Of a stretch of DNA of 61,196 bases, positions 26,008 through 36,700 are shown one piece after another. Each line of letters begins with the position of its first letter. Within the stretch, counting starts at the first letter, position 1. Position numbers and translations under genes: made by a program. The notes beneath the pieces were generated by a model. The model was not told the origin of the DNA, made no database searches, and worked only from the letters and a program-made list of their open reading frames with translations. This stretch comes from a virus: the IMG/VR virus record IMGVR_UViG_3300008952_000048, positions 1-61,196 of that record; one strand, 5' to 3'.

Positions 26008-29000
26008 ATGTCAAATTACGGGCAGCAAAAATATCTCAGCTCTTCGGTGATTGTCTCAGGCTTAGATAAACCAAAGGGCATCCACGTACCCAAAAAGGGT
26101 GAAACGTATGATGGAGAGATCTATTGGTCAGAGCTTGGCTCTACCGAAGAAGATATTTTACCCAGCGACCGCGAGTCAAAAAAGAATACTGAAACCTTTT
26201 TTCATACGCCGGGCTCCCTAACGGAAAGCTGCTCTAAAAGCACCCTTGGGGTAATAAAAAGAGGAAATCTAAATGGCCTCGGCCAAATCTATGATATAGA
26301 AACGATTCAGACAGGAAACATTTACGGTGACGGAGTTTGTGCGCCCTTTCTCGGAAATTCCTTATATATCGACGCCACCACCGGATCTGCGCTCTGCTGG
26401 ACAGATGTTCTAGGGGGCAGATATGATGTAAAAGGAGGTTATTATGGATTTGTGGGTCACTCTCGATTAAATGAGTCCGGCACAGAGGCCACCACTTATC
26501 CCTATTTTTATTGGGGTTCAGACGAACCCGGAATTAACCAAGCCGGCTGTACTTGGATTACTGGCAGTCATCACAGCGCCGGCCAAACGCCGGGAATACT
26601 CTGGGCTTCACAACGAGAAGGTGCCACCGGACTTTGTTATAAATCGTCTTCTTTGAGCCCAAACTCGGCATCAATGCAGATATGGTCCTCCTCTCTCGCA
26701 CAACCCAACGGTCCCGGACAATTCCCCTATTCTGTGGCGTATGATGAATCTGAAAATTATGTTTATTGGACAACTTTGGGTTCATCGGAGGGAGATGGCA
26801 CCGCTGGAAATAACAGAAACTTCTCAGGAAGCGATGGGAAGATTTGGCGTGGCAACTTGGACTTAACAAATTTAACCATGAGCAATGTAGAGGTTTTGGT
26901 GGAGGGTTTTTATCCGACGGCATTAACACCCTCATACCAACCCGCCGGGCACTCTTGCACAAATTATCCAATTGCCTTATCTTTGGATCTAGATAGTCGC
27001 TACATATATTGGTCTGCCGGAAAACTCCAAACGGAAATGGGCGAACAGTGCTTTCCGCTCATAGCGTTTCAAAACTATGAAGGCGGCCCACAGCGAAGCA
27101 TTTATCGCTGCTCGATGGACGGCACACATCAGACTTTTAAAACTGGATTAGGAAACCCCTATGGCGTCGCCGTTGATAGTAAGAACAGAAAGCTGTATTG
27201 GGCAGACCAGTCTGGCGACGAGATTAAGAGAGCCGATCTTGCACCCGGTTCAGCTGCCGATACCATCATATCTAGTGGTGAAGGCTCCGCAGACGGAGTT
27301 TATGATCTCGCCCTCGATGTTGATGCTGACAAGCTATTCTACATAACAAAGGATTCGATTTTAAAAATATTCTCTTCTAGCTTAGATGGTTCCGGAGGTG
27401 GCACACTTATAGACAGTTACAGTTCCTCCACTCCCCGTGGCATTGCCCTCGATACGTCTGCTCAAAAAATCTACTGGACAGACTCAAGCAGACACTGGGT
27501 TCAACGTATGGACTATGACGGCTCGAACAAAGAGACACTGGTTGATGATACGGGAACACACCCAATCGAAAACCCTGGCGGAATTACCCTAGATACGGCT
27601 GCCGGACAGATGTATTTTACAGAGTTTTACAACGGCGCCGAGGCAATTTTAAGGGCCCCAATGGACGGAACATCATCAGCCCCCGTCGAGACTTTAGTGC
27701 ATTCATCTTCGGTGTTTCCCATGAATTTTCCATGTGGAATTGATTTAGATATCCCCAACCGGCTAATGTATTGGGTAGACGGGACGACCGACACCACCGT
27801 ACCTTATGATGGTGTCTGGCGAGCGTCCATGGATGGAACAGCCTCATACAGAGGAGCCCCAGAAATGCTTATAAATCTGTCCCCCGACGGAGGATCGGGG
27901 GTTATAACGAGGTATATTTCTCTCGACCGGCCCGGAAAGAAAATGTATTGGAGCGACTCGGAGACGGACATAATCCAATATGCCGACATGTCTCCGGTTC
28001 AAGAGGTTGTATCGAATTTAAATATGCCAATGGCAACTTCCATTGCAGATGGCCACCTATATTGGACAGATATGGTTGATGGAACAATATCTCGTCGACC
28101 TCTTGTGGGCACCGGATATTATGCGCCTGTAGGAACACAGCCGATGGACAGAGATGTTTGGTATAGTAAGTTCCAACAAGTAAAGAACTTGCCGGAATCT
28201 TCAGAAATTAAAGATTCTTCCATAGACCAGATAAACAAGAAGATATATTGGCTAGCGTCCGGATATACAGAATCTTTTGAACAAGAGCATCCTGGATATT
28301 CAGCTACAAGCAGTGCAGACCCCGCCGATTCGTATGTGGGGAATTTTAGTTCCAGTGGAAACTGGTATAACGGATACCAGGGGGCATCCCCGGATGGAAC
28401 AGATGCAAAACCCTACGCATTTTTGTGGAGGAAGGGAACAACCCCATCTGGAAATACCGGGCCCACAAACGCCTACAGGGGGGATTACTATGCCTATTGC
28501 GAAGCATCCGACAATCCCGCCAACGACGGCCCCCAAGGCCCCGGAACCAACTACAAGATTTTTGAAATGTCTAGGTCATTTGGGACAGCACACACTGTTA
28601 AAGAGATGTCGTTTTGGTATCACATGTTCGGCGCCGCCATGGGCACCTTGGAGGTTTCGAGAAGCACAAATGGTACAGATTGGAACGGACTTACGTTTTA
28701 TGCCGATGGTATATCCACCACCTCATTGTCTGGACAGCAACAAACCGCCAGTGCAGATCCGTGGCGCGAAGCCACCGTCAATCTTTCGGCCATGGCCGGC
28801 TCATCATTTTATGTAAAAATACGATCCATTACGGGTGATAATTACACAGGGGATCTATCAATTGATTATATTCAATTTGACCCATCAATAAAAAGATCAG
28901 ATCTCGACGGCGGAAGCGTCGAAGATATCCTTACGGGCTCTGTAGCCGACGGCGCAGCCCGTATCGCAGTTTCGCCGGAGAATGATAGATTCTATTGGGC

Positions 29001-30726
29001 TGACAACGATCTTAATACTTTAAATTCCGGAAGCATCACTACCACCTCATCTTATGGGGCAATCACCTCAAGTCTTCCCTCCTCTGTTGGCGGCTTGGCA
29101 TATAATTACTTGGATGATGTAATTTATTTCTCTTCGGGCTCTTCTGTTTATGCGGTGACGGGAACTTCTGGAGACTCAAACCTCTTGTATGAGGTGGGCA
29201 TTGCAAGCGAGATCCTAGATATCAGGTATGACCCAAGAGGGATCGAAAAATATAGCGGCCTCCAGGGTCGCATATATATGCTGACTAGGTATGACGATGC
29301 CCCCTACAACGGCATGCATATTACTTCATTCATGGACAAGCATGGCAAAAATGATGAAACTGTTTGCTATAACGATTGGGAAAATTATACGACCGTTGAC
29401 TATCCCTCTCCTACATCGATGGAGCTCGATTTGGATAGGAGAGACGCATATTTTCTTAATCACGGAGAGGAATTTGCAATTGTCACAAAGTGCCCGATGG
29501 CAGAACCCATCGCCACCTACCCGCCATCAGCAATGCCGCCATTCCCTCCCATTGCTCGCTACCCCATCGCAGGAACAACGGGATCTGAAAACTTACCAAC
29601 AATACTTTCAACGAATAGGTCAGGCTACCCAGACTATTACGATATCGACAACCTCAGCGTCCCAGATGCCGTTCTTAGGACAATTTTCTATACGGACGGG
29701 AATAACACTGACATTCTAAAGAGGGATAAGTCGGGCCTCTATTTCGGGTCTCAAATTTTGGTCCACGAGACATATGAAAATGCAAATGGCTGCGCTGTAG
29801 ACTATTACAATAAGAAAGTTTATTATACTAAATATGGCGGCGGCGAAGCATATGTTCAATCCTCTAGTTTTGATGGATCGAATTGGGGCACCGTTGCTGG
29901 CACTTTCGGTGCAGCGGGTGTCACTATTCGTGGTATTGCAGCTGCCCCCAAGCTTGGTAAAATATTCTGGTGCCGTCGCAACGGTTCGGATCCTGCAGAC
30001 AACACAATTTATAGCGCATCACTACACGGCGAAAACATCGGAGTTGTCCTATCGGGCCTCCAAGATCCTTATGATGTTGTGATTGATCAGGAAAATAACA
30101 AACTTTACTACGTAGATGGCGCCAACGGAGCCCCCGGCGGATACTGGACAAACCAAGTATTTAGTGCCAGCGTCGACGGATCAAATCACGGCCCACTTAA
30201 CAGCGAGATACAAACTCTCCTCCAGACTGATGTTAATGATAGCTGGGGCAACCCAGCTATAGATTTAGACCGCCTCAGTCAAACTTTATACTTTGTCGGC
30301 CGCTATACCGGAACCCCAACAGACACCAGAGTCCACAAGTGTGATATCTACGGAAAGAATGCATCTCTTATCCTAAGAGACCAGCAGCCAGACTCTATAA
30401 ACCCAATTGACATTTTGGTGGACCCATGGGCAGACAGACTTTATTATATGTTTAATGACACTCCTGATTATTGCATGTCTAGTAGCTTATCCAACCCCGG
30501 TACTGGCTCTGAGAATTTATCTGGAGTGGCGTGGATACCGACGGGAAGCGGTGGTCCATCCTTATTAAAAATGTCTTTTTACTTTGAAGGTCGTGGGAAG
30601 AATGTAAATAGGTACTCCGGACCAGACCTGTATACGATTACCAACTCTGGCTCAAATGGCGATATTTCCAGAACCTCATCACCACTCGTAATTCTAGGAA
30701 CCAACAGTGAGCCAAACAAGACATAA
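26008..30726 (+). CDS. 1572-residue adhesin with YWTD-type beta-propellers and a MAM-like domain
   Basis: A tail-associated protein built from LDL-receptor class B (YWTD) type repeats. About twenty blades can be counted, e.g. NYVYWTTLG (250), KLYWADQSG (395), KIYWTDSS (487), LMYWVDGT (586), KMYWSDSE (645), HLYWTDMV (683), then after an insertion RFYWADND (994), TIFYTDGN (1225), KVYYTKYG (1270) and LYYVDGA (1365), enough for about three six-bladed propellers. Residues about 755-960 look like a MAM domain (ESFEQEHPGYS, GDYYAYCEAS, MSFWYHMFGAAMGTLEV, DLSIDYIQF). These modules mediate protein or glycan adhesion in other organisms. No catalytic motif is seen. It starts 3 bases after the fibre stop; receptor binding is the likely role, by inference. 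Confidence 0.8.
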   Translation: MSNYGQQKYLSSSVIVSGLDKPKGIHVPKKGETYDGEIYWSELGSTEEDILPSDRESKKNTETFFHTPGSLTESCSKSTLGVIKRGNLNGLGQIYDIETIQTGNIYGDGVCAPFLGNSLYIDATTGSALCWTDVLGGRYDVKGGYYGFVGHSRLNESGTEATTYPYFYWGSDEPGINQAGCTWITGSHHSAGQTPGILWASQREGATGLCYKSSSLSPNSASMQIWSSSLAQPNGPGQFPYSVAYDESENYVYWTTLGSSEGDGTAGNNRNFSGSDGKIWRGNLDLTNLTMSNVEVLVEGFYPTALTPSYQPAGHSCTNYPIALSLDLDSRYIYWSAGKLQTEMGEQCFPLIAFQNYEGGPQRSIYRCSMDGTHQTFKTGLGNPYGVAVDSKNRKLYWADQSGDEIKRADLAPGSAADTIISSGEGSADGVYDLALDVDADKLFYITKDSILKIFSSSLDGSGGGTLIDSYSSSTPRGIALDTSAQKIYWTDSSRHWVQRMDYDGSNKETLVDDTGTHPIENPGGITLDTAAGQMYFTEFYNGAEAILRAPMDGTSSAPVETLVHSSSVFPMNFPCGIDLDIPNRLMYWVDGTTDTTVPYDGVWRASMDGTASYRGAPEMLINLSPDGGSGVITRYISLDRPGKKMYWSDSETDIIQYADMSPVQEVVSNLNMPMATSIADGHLYWTDMVDGTISRRPLVGTGYYAPVGTQPMDRDVWYSKFQQVKNLPESSEIKDSSIDQINKKIYWLASGYTESFEQEHPGYSATSSADPADSYVGNFSSSGNWYNGYQGASPDGTDAKPYAFLWRKGTTPSGNTGPTNAYRGDYYAYCEASDNPANDGPQGPGTNYKIFEMSRSFGTAHTVKEMSFWYHMFGAAMGTLEVSRSTNGTDWNGLTFYADGISTTSLSGQQQTASADPWREATVNLSAMAGSSFYVKIRSITGDNYTGDLSIDYIQFDPSIKRSDLDGGSVEDILTGSVADGAARIAVSPENDRFYWADNDLNTLNSGSITTTSSYGAITSSLPSSVGGLAYNYLDDVIYFSSGSSVYAVTGTSGDSNLLYEVGIASEILDIRYDPRGIEKYSGLQGRIYMLTRYDDAPYNGMHITSFMDKHGKNDETVCYNDWENYTTVDYPSPTSMELDLDRRDAYFLNHGEEFAIVTKCPMAEPIATYPPSAMPPFPPIARYPIAGTTGSENLPTILSTNRSGYPDYYDIDNLSVPDAVLRTIFYTDGNNTDILKRDKSGLYFGSQILVHETYENANGCAVDYYNKKVYYTKYGGGEAYVQSSSFDGSNWGTVAGTFGAAGVTIRGIAAAPKLGKIFWCRRNGSDPADNTIYSASLHGENIGVVLSGLQDPYDVVIDQENNKLYYVDGANGAPGGYWTNQVFSASVDGSNHGPLNSEIQTLLQTDVNDSWGNPAIDLDRLSQTLYFVGRYTGTPTDTRVHKCDIYGKNASLILRDQQPDSINPIDILVDPWADRLYYMFNDTPDYCMSSSLSNPGTGSENLSGVAWIPTGSGGPSLLKMSFYFEGRGKNVNRYSGPDLYTITNSGSNGDISRTSSPLVILGTNSEPNKT

Positions 30727-30794
30727 AACCACCATTTACGCAATAAACCACATATCAGCATATTTATTAATGTTAAGAAGAATATAAGGTATTT
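30727..30794. other. 68-base gap before the 2171-residue gene
   Basis: An AT-rich spacer with no hairpin. CATATTTATTAATG (around 30769-30782) partly matches the CTATTTA motif of other gaps, and AAGG lies 5 bases before the downstream ATG at 30795. Possible late promoter, weak evidence. Confidence 0.25.
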
Positions 30795-33700
30795 ATGAGC
30801 AACGACGGAAACAAATCAGCAAGAAGAGTCCCATTCACAATGTTCAGTTCCTCCGCAACAGGAGGGTACTTAACAGACCTACATGCAAACTTCACTTCCA
30901 GCATAGAAATAAACAACATGCACACGGATACTTATGGAGATTTCCGGCATCCTCCGATGCAAGGTCCGTTTACTGAGCAACACGTTGGCGGAATGCCCCA
31001 CCGACACACCAAGATTCTTTTGTCGGGAGACATGGAGTATATTACCACAAACGTTGATGGGCCAGATGGTTATTGGGATGAGACGCCCCTCTATGTGACT
31101 CCTTTGGATTCCCCCGTCAGCACAGATACAGTTTGGCAATTGGACGGCAGCGGTGATTTAACTCCGCTAACGGGAGCATTGATTTCAAACAATACTATAT
31201 GGGAATTGGTGGATGCCGATACTGCCCTCTCACCCGGCGAGCCCGACGAGGAGAGTTATTGGCGAATCTATAAAACGGACTGCAAACCAGAGGGATTCTA
31301 TATTATTCCCCTTGCCGGCAATTTAAATGTATATGGCGCAGATTATGGAACAGCCCCTCGCTCTTGGCTTTATCGAGACGAGTTTGCAAAACGGCCATTG
31401 AACATTAGAAATATCAAAAGTGGAGACGCATGCACTGTTGTGGGCAATTTTAGCATGGAATACGAAGTTGTTCAGATCGCAGGAAGAACAATAAATCCTA
31501 GACATTATGCAGAATATCCAGAACAATATACAGCCGAATTCCCTCTCCATCGGGGAACAGAAGGAAGGGTTTTAAATACCCTCAACGAAGACGGCCAACC
31601 AGCCACAGGAACCCTTCCCGATTACACTCTTCCCGACAATACAGGCTCTCTTAACAACTTCATCTTTGTAAGCAAATTCTCAGCCCCCGGCGACAGATAC
31701 ACAATGTCTCGTGGATTTTTAAATCCAATTGGCGAGGAGCTGTCGGCCTACAATGCGAGTCCATTTAGAAACTTGACAGCCAAAGCTGAATTATCTGAAG
31801 ACTTGGCAACGCATACGCCGAAAGCAACCGATATCCCGCCTCTATCTGGCACCCTCTACCACACAACAAACCGGAATACGAGATTATATAAAGAATTATC
31901 TGGCTCTTCTTCTGATGTTGTTATAGATAAACTTGTGTATGACGACGGATATGTAACTCACGCCATACCTCAGAGTACATTGCAATATAGTTGGGTTACT
32001 GCCTCGGCCGTTACAACCCGCAGCGAATTTCCAGGGTATGCCACCGGAAGTGATATCGCCTTCTATTCAAATAGCGTCGGCTTTGATTCCCCAATGAACA
32101 ATGTTTATATTGATCCGGTTAATGCTACACAATCTTTTGATTCCTCCGGCTCCGTATATGGATATAACAGTTGGAAGGAAATCCGAGGAGGAGAAAGAAG
32201 ACTCTCCAGGTATTACAGGGAACACAATATTCTCCCCGTCACCAACGAGGTCTCTGAAAAGACAACTCAATATATTGAACCACCAGTTGTGGCAAAACAC
32301 CTGCCAATGGAACATGAGTTGGCAATTGATGCGACAGGAACCCCATTCCTCCTCTCAAGTGTTTATGGAAACAAACTAACTCGTTATTCAAACAACGCAA
32401 TTAATGTACTTTATAATTTTTGGGTATCGGATGCGAATACTAAATATGCGGAGCTAAAAAGTTTATATATCAACAGTTCAGTGCCAGCAGCAAACAATCC
32501 AGTTAAAGCATTTTATTCTTTGACTTATGGACAAACCTTGTGGCCCAAGGACGAAAACGCCTTTATGAAAAAGGTAAGAGTAAGAGGAAATTACCAAGAA
32601 GTGCCGGGGACAGGCTTGCGAGGATACGACAGATTATACGGAACTCAGAACAAAATGAATAGCCCCAATCTGATGAGAGATCCAACCGCTCTAAATTCAC
32701 AAGGAGTTGCTAACGCATCTTTGGCTTTCGATCCGATGAAGACCGACGGCGCCAACTCCTTTCCAAATCTTGGCACCGGCGTAACGCCTGGAGTTTTCTC
32801 CGGCGATGTGGGAGAGCTTAATTTTGATACTGACAGATCTTTCACATCAAGCGCCTCTCCAATATCTTCTTTAGACTTTTTTGAAACGAACTACCTCCGT
32901 GTTGACTTGACGAGCAGCGACTACAATGAGAGACTTATCGAGCAAATGTCAGGAAAAAACAGATGGTATGACAACTATGATGATTATGAGGAAAACATGA
33001 GAGGCATGAAAAAGGAAACCTCAATCCTCCCAGAGTTTAGAATTTCGGAACACATGGATTATTATATTAATGAGGCAGCAGGAAATTTCCGGGCAGAGAA
33101 TAAGAACTTTCTCACTCTCCTCGGAGCAAACTACACCTCCTCAGCCGAGACACAAACTTCTACAACCTTCAATGTGGATTTTGATAATACCTATTTATCA
33201 TCCGAGGAATTTGATCGCTTGAAGCAAATTAGAGACGATCACCTCACCTATGCGAAGCCAAAGAAAATAACCCTCAAAGCAACGGGGGTAAAGAAGCTGC
33301 TTCCCTATAACGGGTTCTACCCGGATACGAGGACAGTTCAGCTTGGCAACTTACTTAGCGAATCATTGTCGGCGGATATTGTGGGGTATAAAGCAGATCC
33401 TACAAATCCCGACATTGAGGAGACTTTTTTGGAAAGATCTGATGAACATGGATACGAGGCTTTCTTAAAATCCCTTGCTTCTCCGGGACTTTTGTATAAT
33501 ACTATGAAGGCTGGCATCGCAGTTAGTTATCCTGTTTATAGTCAGATCCCTGCAACATCATCTGTTCCGTTTGAGCCTCCGTTTGAAGTTGGATCAAATG
33601 CTCGCCTTATAAACCCAACTGCCGAAATGGCCCTTTCTTCTAGCGTAACGTCTAATTTCACTCTTCCCTTCGAGGCGCTTGTTAACTTAAATGAAAACTT

Positions 33701-36700
33701 ACCAAAGGGAGAGAGGGTTCATTTAGTGAGTTCAAATCCGGCCCAACTTGAGGAGGGTTCTTTTGCTACGAGTTCTCTATATTATGGAAAGTGGGGAGGC
33801 TCGAAGAAACCAAATTTTGAAATAGCTGCACATAATTATCTGGCCGAAAGTGTTAATTTCTTTTTAAAGAAATCACAACTTAACACATTTTTATCGGCCC
33901 CCCAAGTTGAGTTCGCGGATGTGGAACCAGACAAGAAATACTATATGGATGTGGTCTTGAGGGACGATGCGGAGATGAATAAGTTCGCTGAATATGGCGG
34001 TGTAACTGCTTCCTGGCCAGTCTTTGAAGATGTGAGTGAAGATATTCTACAAAGCGCGCCCAACTTAGGAGCAGGAACAATTGTTAAATCTGCAATTATT
34101 GAAGATGGTTCCGGTGGCGCATATTCCCTTTGGGCAACTTCAAGGACCGTATGTGATAGCACTAATTCTTCCGATGTTTATTTTGTTCATACCTCTGATA
34201 TTGGATATTCGAGACTCCTTCAAACAATTCCATCCCCAAATACAAATGATGCCTTTGGGTATTCGATGGATATTTGTTCTGGCACAGTCGGTCGAACCTC
34301 CTCCGACATATTATTCACTGTTAGTGATAATTCGATGCTTGACGATGGGACGCAATATTTTGTCTTATCCACTGGTTCGGCCGGCGAAACATATAAATTT
34401 GTTTGCACATCGTCGGTGACAGGGGACATAGCTCCCAACATTTTTGAATTCGAAAAAGACATCAACGCAAAGGAGAGTGCCACAAATCTCGCAGCCGTGA
34501 TCAACTTATCAGCATCAGAGTTCACTGCGACCGCCTTTAACCCAGACTCGGTGAATAATTATTATTATATCAGAATTTCTTCTTCTGTTGCTGAAGCCAC
34601 CGCCAACGCCTACAACCTTACATCAACCTTGTCTAATACCACGCCCACCGACTCTTTACTCAGCGGAGGGTCTGACGGAGAACAGGGCAACTTTTTTATA
34701 ATCGGTGCACCATGCACCGCCCCAGAAGATCTTTTAGACTGGGAAGACACCTCTTTTGGTAATTGCTCTGAAAACGACGTTTATGCATATCCGCATGGCC
34801 AGGGACAATACAGCGAACTGCCCGCTGCCCGAATGCAAACTGGCAGTGCTTATCTTTATTCCCACGTCCCTAGTTCGAACAAGCTTACGCTGGAAGAAAC
34901 AATTAGTCCTCTATGGCTGTTTTATAAAGGCGGGATGTCGGGTCCTGATCCATGCGTTCCTTATGGAAACAGTGAAACACCAAGGCATTGTAGTGGTGTC
35001 GGCAAAGCCGTCGCAATTTGTAATGATAATCAATACCACGATCAGGCCATCAATGGCATTCATTGGGCTGTGGCAGCAAACTACGTTAACTCCTCCATCG
35101 GCACCAGCGGAGATCTCTATTATCCAATGCAGGGCGTAGCACTTTGGATGAACTATCAAAGGGCCGGCGATTTTGACCAATACTCTGACCCTTTAGAAAC
35201 CGGCCCTGCTTATCTTTTAGATGGCTGGTACCCTACATTCCCTGGGTCAAACCCTGGAGACGAACAAGCAACGTTGTCCCTTTCGATAGGCGCCGACAAT
35301 ACAGGCAAAGTAAGGGCCGTCATAGCCGCATCGGATATTTCTGCATCCACGACTGGCAATGTTGCCTGGGCAACGTTTGAAGAGGGCCCCTCTAAAAGTG
35401 CACCATGCCCCGTTCTAACTGGCCCACCATCCCCCTCACCCGGCGTTACGGGCTCAATAATACATAATGCATCCACAACGGAAGACTCTTGCAGGGTCGC
35501 GGTGTCAGCAATAAAGAACGCCCCGGATGCTGATTTTCATTATGCCATATCGTATCAGACTGATGGTTGCGTCGCAAGCAACTGCTTATTTAAGTTAACT
35601 GTAAGTTCTTCTGTTGTTGGAACCTCCACGACCCCCACTTCATTCGCCGATCACGATGGCACTTCCGATATGAGTCCCGCAATTGCCTTTGCCCTCGGCG
35701 GCCCAATGACAGGAACCTTGTTGAACTCAGTAAACGATCCAGTTTCTATTGATATGTATTCTATACCACTTCCAGCATCCCCAGGATCCCTTCCAACTCC
35801 AGATACAGTCCTTACCACTCCGGCATCAAGCGAACAAGTGAAACATCTTGGATTTTCAGTTAATCCTTCGGGCCTCTGGAATCGGTTTATCTCTTTAGGT
35901 CAATATGGAGAAGATGGCGCCGGCGATGATTTTTTCATAATTTATGATGCACCCCGTGAACTAAACTATAAGCAGCATGGGAGATTATTTGGATTGCCAG
36001 TTGACGATATATATGATCCGGCCTACATTCAGTATACTCCTCCTGGGTTTTATGGCGAGTCCATTGCCCGCATAGCCTTTTCTTCTAGCACTGGCCAAAC
36101 TGTATCTCTTGATGAAATTATAGCATCATCGGTTGTGGACGAGATTCTCACCTTGAATCAGGGGAAAATAAAATCATCCAAAACCGGCCTAGATAGATCT
36201 TTATTCTCCACTCAGGATTCTGCAAAAATGCCGGTTTCATCTTCTGTTAGTTTGTTCGGAAAAGTAATTCAACCAGACATCCAATTTTCAGTAGGCGCCG
36301 ACGGAGATGCCACAAGTGCAGATAGAGCAACATCTGGTGACGTTAATAAGGCTAGGTGGGCCATTTCAACAAAGTATGAATGCCCAGTCTTAAATGTATC
36401 TTCAAGTCTGTATGCTGAAAATTATAGCTCTCACTATCCTGATCTAGAGGACAACCCTATTTGGGAAAATGGAAATAACTCTTTTCGCCTTCCAAGTTCC
36501 GTGTGGACAAGCTACGGCCAACCTGTAGCCCCAGAAAAGGGATATTATTTTGAGCTCCGAGAAAATCCAGAAAAAACACCTTCAGACGGATCTTTAATCC
36601 AGCTTTGCGGCTTCACTGCCGGAACAAAAAAGATTGGCACCGTTGCAGATCAGAGAGTGATGAGCGAGGCAATTATGGTCATTCCATATTTAGATCGCAA

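Noticed and set aside
28277-28816. 179-codon + strand frame inside the propeller adhesin
   Set aside because: Proline/histidine/glutamine-rich shadow of the MAM-like region in another frame.
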